Positions 16,979 to 18,278 of a DNA stretch of 18,278 bases are shown here, piece after piece (within the stretch, counting starts at the first letter, position 1; each line of letters starts with the position of its first letter). This stretch comes from Methyloceanibacter sp. (lineage in GTDB: Bacteria; Pseudomonadota; Alphaproteobacteria; Rhizobiales; Methyloligellaceae). A program made the position numbers and the translations under genes. The notes below the pieces were generated by a model. That model did not search any database. It was not told the origin of the DNA and saw nothing but the letters and a program-made list of their open reading frames with translations. The DNA lies in NCBI GenBank assembly GCA_016649675.1, contig JAENXG010000016.1, positions 1 to 18,278 on the forward strand, read 5' to 3'.

Positions 16979-17469
16979 TCAGCCTGTTGGTTGACCGCCG
17001 TCTCGGCGATCTTCGTTAGTGCTTCGTCCGTCGCCTCTTCTTCGTCTAGGGTTGCGTCAAGGAGCGTAACGGCATCATCGAGACCCAGCTCCTCGGCCCA
17101 GGTGCGAAGGGTTCCGTAGCGAGAGATTTCGTAGTGCTCGACGGCCTGAGCCGCTGCGAGCAGGCCCGCATCGAGGGCAGGTGAACCCTTATATTCCTGC
17201 ATGATCTCTGCACCCTCCTTGGTGATACCGACAATTGCTGCACAGGTCTTACCCTGAGGTTTTTGTTTGATGATCGCGAAAACCTGCTCGAGGCGATCGA
17301 CCTGTCCCTCAGTCTCCGTATAGTGCTTCTCGAAGGCCGCTTTCAGCTCTTGGTTCTGAGCCGCCTTCGCCATCTTCGGCAAAGTGGCGAGAATTTTCTT
17401 CTCCGCGAAATAGATGTCCTTCAGCGTGTCGTGGAACAGGTCATCGAGATTTTTCGGTGCTTTAGCCAT
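16969..17469 (-). CDS. YciE/YciF (DUF892) ferritin-like stress protein
   Basis: A 166-aa helical protein of the YciE/YciF family, ferritin-like four-helix proteins induced by stress; their exact reaction is unclear. The family pattern is visible: LDDLFHDTLKDIYFAEKKIL at about 7-26, KAAFEKHYTETEGQVDRLEQ, AAQAVEHYEISRYGTLRTWA, and LLDATLDEEEATDEALTKIA. The acidic and His residues at ferritin-like metal positions (E, E-x-x-H, E-x-x-E) are retained. The ATG at 17469 has GGGAGAAC just upstream; the frame extends to 17526 but those residues are not family-like. It is complete, unlike the genes on both sides. An EcfG-like promoter sits about 75 bases upstream. A six-pair hairpin (AGGCTG/CAGCCT, 16971-16985) overlaps its end. 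Confidence 0.92.
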   Translation of the reverse strand: MAKAPKNLDDLFHDTLKDIYFAEKKILATLPKMAKAAQNQELKAAFEKHYTETEGQVDRLEQVFAIIKQKPQGKTCAAIVGITKEGAEIMQEYKGSPALDAGLLAAAQAVEHYEISRYGTLRTWAEELGLDDAVTLLDATLDEEEATDEALTKIAETAVNQQAEAA

Positions 17470-17540
17470 ATTGGTTCTCCCATGGAGTTGCATGTAACAA
17501 GAGCCCCGCTGACCAGGACAGGTCACCAGGCAGCTTTCCG

Positions 17541-17568
17541 GGAAACCAACTGAAAAGAGCTTCGTTCC
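17541..17568. promoter_or_regulatory. Overlapping divergent EcfG-type general stress promoters
   Basis: On the plus strand, GGAAA (17541-17545), 17 bases, then CGTT (17563-17566); on the minus strand, GGAAC (17568-17564), 16 bases, then GGTT (17547-17544). Each differs by one base from the alphaproteobacterial EcfG consensus GGAAC-N16/17-CGTT. The -35 of each promoter overlaps the -10 of the other. They face a YciE-like gene (minus) and an ElaB-like gene (plus), both commonly stress-induced. Confidence 0.55.
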
Positions 17569-17685
17569 TTATTCCGATGAACAATCGGTCTCGGGCTCCG
17601 ATGCCTGTCGAATGAACGATATGGATCAGTGAGAAGTTAGCCTGAGCAGTAAGCGCCAATTCGCTAGCCAAATGTGGGGAAATCT

Positions 17686-17892
17686 ATGAATACCACCAGA
17701 GCGACTACGAAAAAGCATCCGGCCTCCGACACGCGAGCGATGCAGGATAACCTCGGCGATGTGGGCAACAGCATAGCGAATCTCGCGAGTGATCAATACG
17801 AACGGGCGCACGATGCCGCCGGCGATGCTATTCGGCGCAACCCCTTTGCAGCCGTTGCGATAGGCTTTGGACTCGGCTTTTGGCGTGATTAG
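17686..17892 (+). CDS. ElaB/YqjD/DUF883-like protein, probably 3'-truncated
   Basis: A 68-aa protein with a polar, helical N-terminal part (DNLGDVGNSIANLASDQYER) and a C-terminal start of a membrane anchor (AGDAIRRNPFAAVAIGFGLG). This resembles the ElaB/YqjD/DUF883 family: small proteins that carry a single C-terminal membrane helix and, in E. coli, bind ribosomes. In the family the motif NP..A.A...G.G continues with a further glycine-rich hydrophobic stretch and arginines; here it stops abruptly as GFWRD. Family similarity therefore ends near 17878 and the gene is probably cut. The ATG at 17686 has GGGGA seven bases or so upstream. Its promoter is shared with the YciE-like gene. Confidence 0.62.
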   Translation: MNTTRATTKKHPASDTRAMQDNLGDVGNSIANLASDQYERAHDAAGDAIRRNPFAAVAIGFGLGFWRD

Positions 17893-17899
17893 GGGCTAG

Positions 17900-18278
17900 C
17901 GCTGCGGATTAGCTTTGAGAGAGCAGCGGCAGATCCGTGGCATGGAGGCGGTGGCCGAGCGACCGGACGGCACCCTTGTCCATTTCGTGCCCTATCCAAC
18001 ACCCCTATACGATGCCTCGGGAGTCCTCATCGGCGCTGTGAACATGCTGGTTGACATCAGCGACCGCAAGCGCGCCCACGCGCATGCGCAGCGACTGGCA
18101 TCAATCGTCGAATCATCAGACGACGCGATCGTCAGCAAGGACCTCAACGGCATCATCAAAAGTTGGAATCGCGGTGCCGAGCGGCTGTTCGGCTATATGG
18201 GGGAAGAGGTCATCGGTAAGCCGGTCACGATCCTGATTCCTTCCGATCGCATGGACGAGGAACCAGAAATTCTTGAGC
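17900..18278 (+). pseudogene. PAS-domain sensor kinase, 5'-truncated, runs off the window
   Basis: The open frame contains the end of one PAS/PAC unit (EAVAERPDGTLVHFVPYPTP, GAVNMLVDISDRKRA) and most of a second PAS domain (LASIVESSDDAIVSKDLNGI, SWNRGAERLFGYMGEEVIGK, ILIPSDRMDEE). This is the usual N-terminal part of multi-PAS sensor histidine kinases in Hyphomicrobiales, often of the HWE type, but the kinase part lies beyond the window. The frame is closed by a TAG at 17897, so the front of the first PAS domain is missing; an ATG at 17942 could start a shortened protein. The left edge follows the cut ElaB-like gene by about 25 bases. Confidence 0.75.

Overview
The window looks like chromosomal DNA of a GC-rich alphaproteobacterium, probably Hyphomicrobiales (rhizobial or methylotroph-like). 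The support is the rRNA sequences, the initiator tRNA type, the GT2/LAB_N/PAP2 lipid A-type gene set, and stress genes behind what looks like an EcfG-type promoter. No genus can be named from the sequence alone.

Region 1 (1-8960) is ordinary backbone. It opens with the 3' end of a 23S rRNA gene, a 5S rRNA and a strong terminator. Next come a Nudix hydrolase, a secreted YcbB-type L,D-transpeptidase, a 59-codon small ORF with a good ribosome binding site, an adenylate-forming (acyl-CoA synthetase-like) enzyme and a PCu(A)C copper chaperone. A divergent envelope cluster follows: a GT39/ArnT-like membrane glycosyltransferase on the minus strand, and a GT2 polyprenyl-phosphate glycosyltransferase, a LAB_N membrane protein and a PAP2 phosphatase on the plus strand. 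Together these could make a lipid-linked sugar, remove a lipid A phosphate and add the sugar in the periplasm.

Region 2 (8963-about 14.7 kb) is an integrative element at an initiator tRNA-fMet gene. All its genes are on the minus strand. In transcription order they are a 232-aa unknown, a 55-aa small protein, a 69-aa excisionase-like HTH protein, a 572-aa tyrosine recombinase, a 353-aa tyrosine recombinase and a 543-aa large serine recombinase. The three recombinases are separated by only 2-4 bases and look translationally coupled. The last 13-14 residues of the serine recombinase are encoded by the antisense strand of the tRNA 3' half. A co-transcribed trio mixing two unrelated recombinase chemistries at a tRNA gene is the most interesting system here. 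The far attachment site was not found.

Region 3 (about 14.75-18.28 kb) is a mosaic of broken genes. It holds the C-terminal part of a membrane metallophosphoesterase (minus) joined head-to-head with the C-terminal part of an HNH endonuclease (plus), an inositol-monophosphatase-family gene with a one-base frameshift and a lost 3' end, an internal piece of a membrane diguanylate cyclase, an intact YciE/YciF (DUF892) stress gene, an ElaB/YqjD-like gene that loses its 3' end, and a 5'-truncated PAS sensor kinase that runs off the window. The intact stress gene and the ElaB-like gene are divergent and share a two-way promoter resembling the alphaproteobacterial general stress (EcfG) consensus.

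Family assignments come from motif reading and memory of the families; no database search was run.
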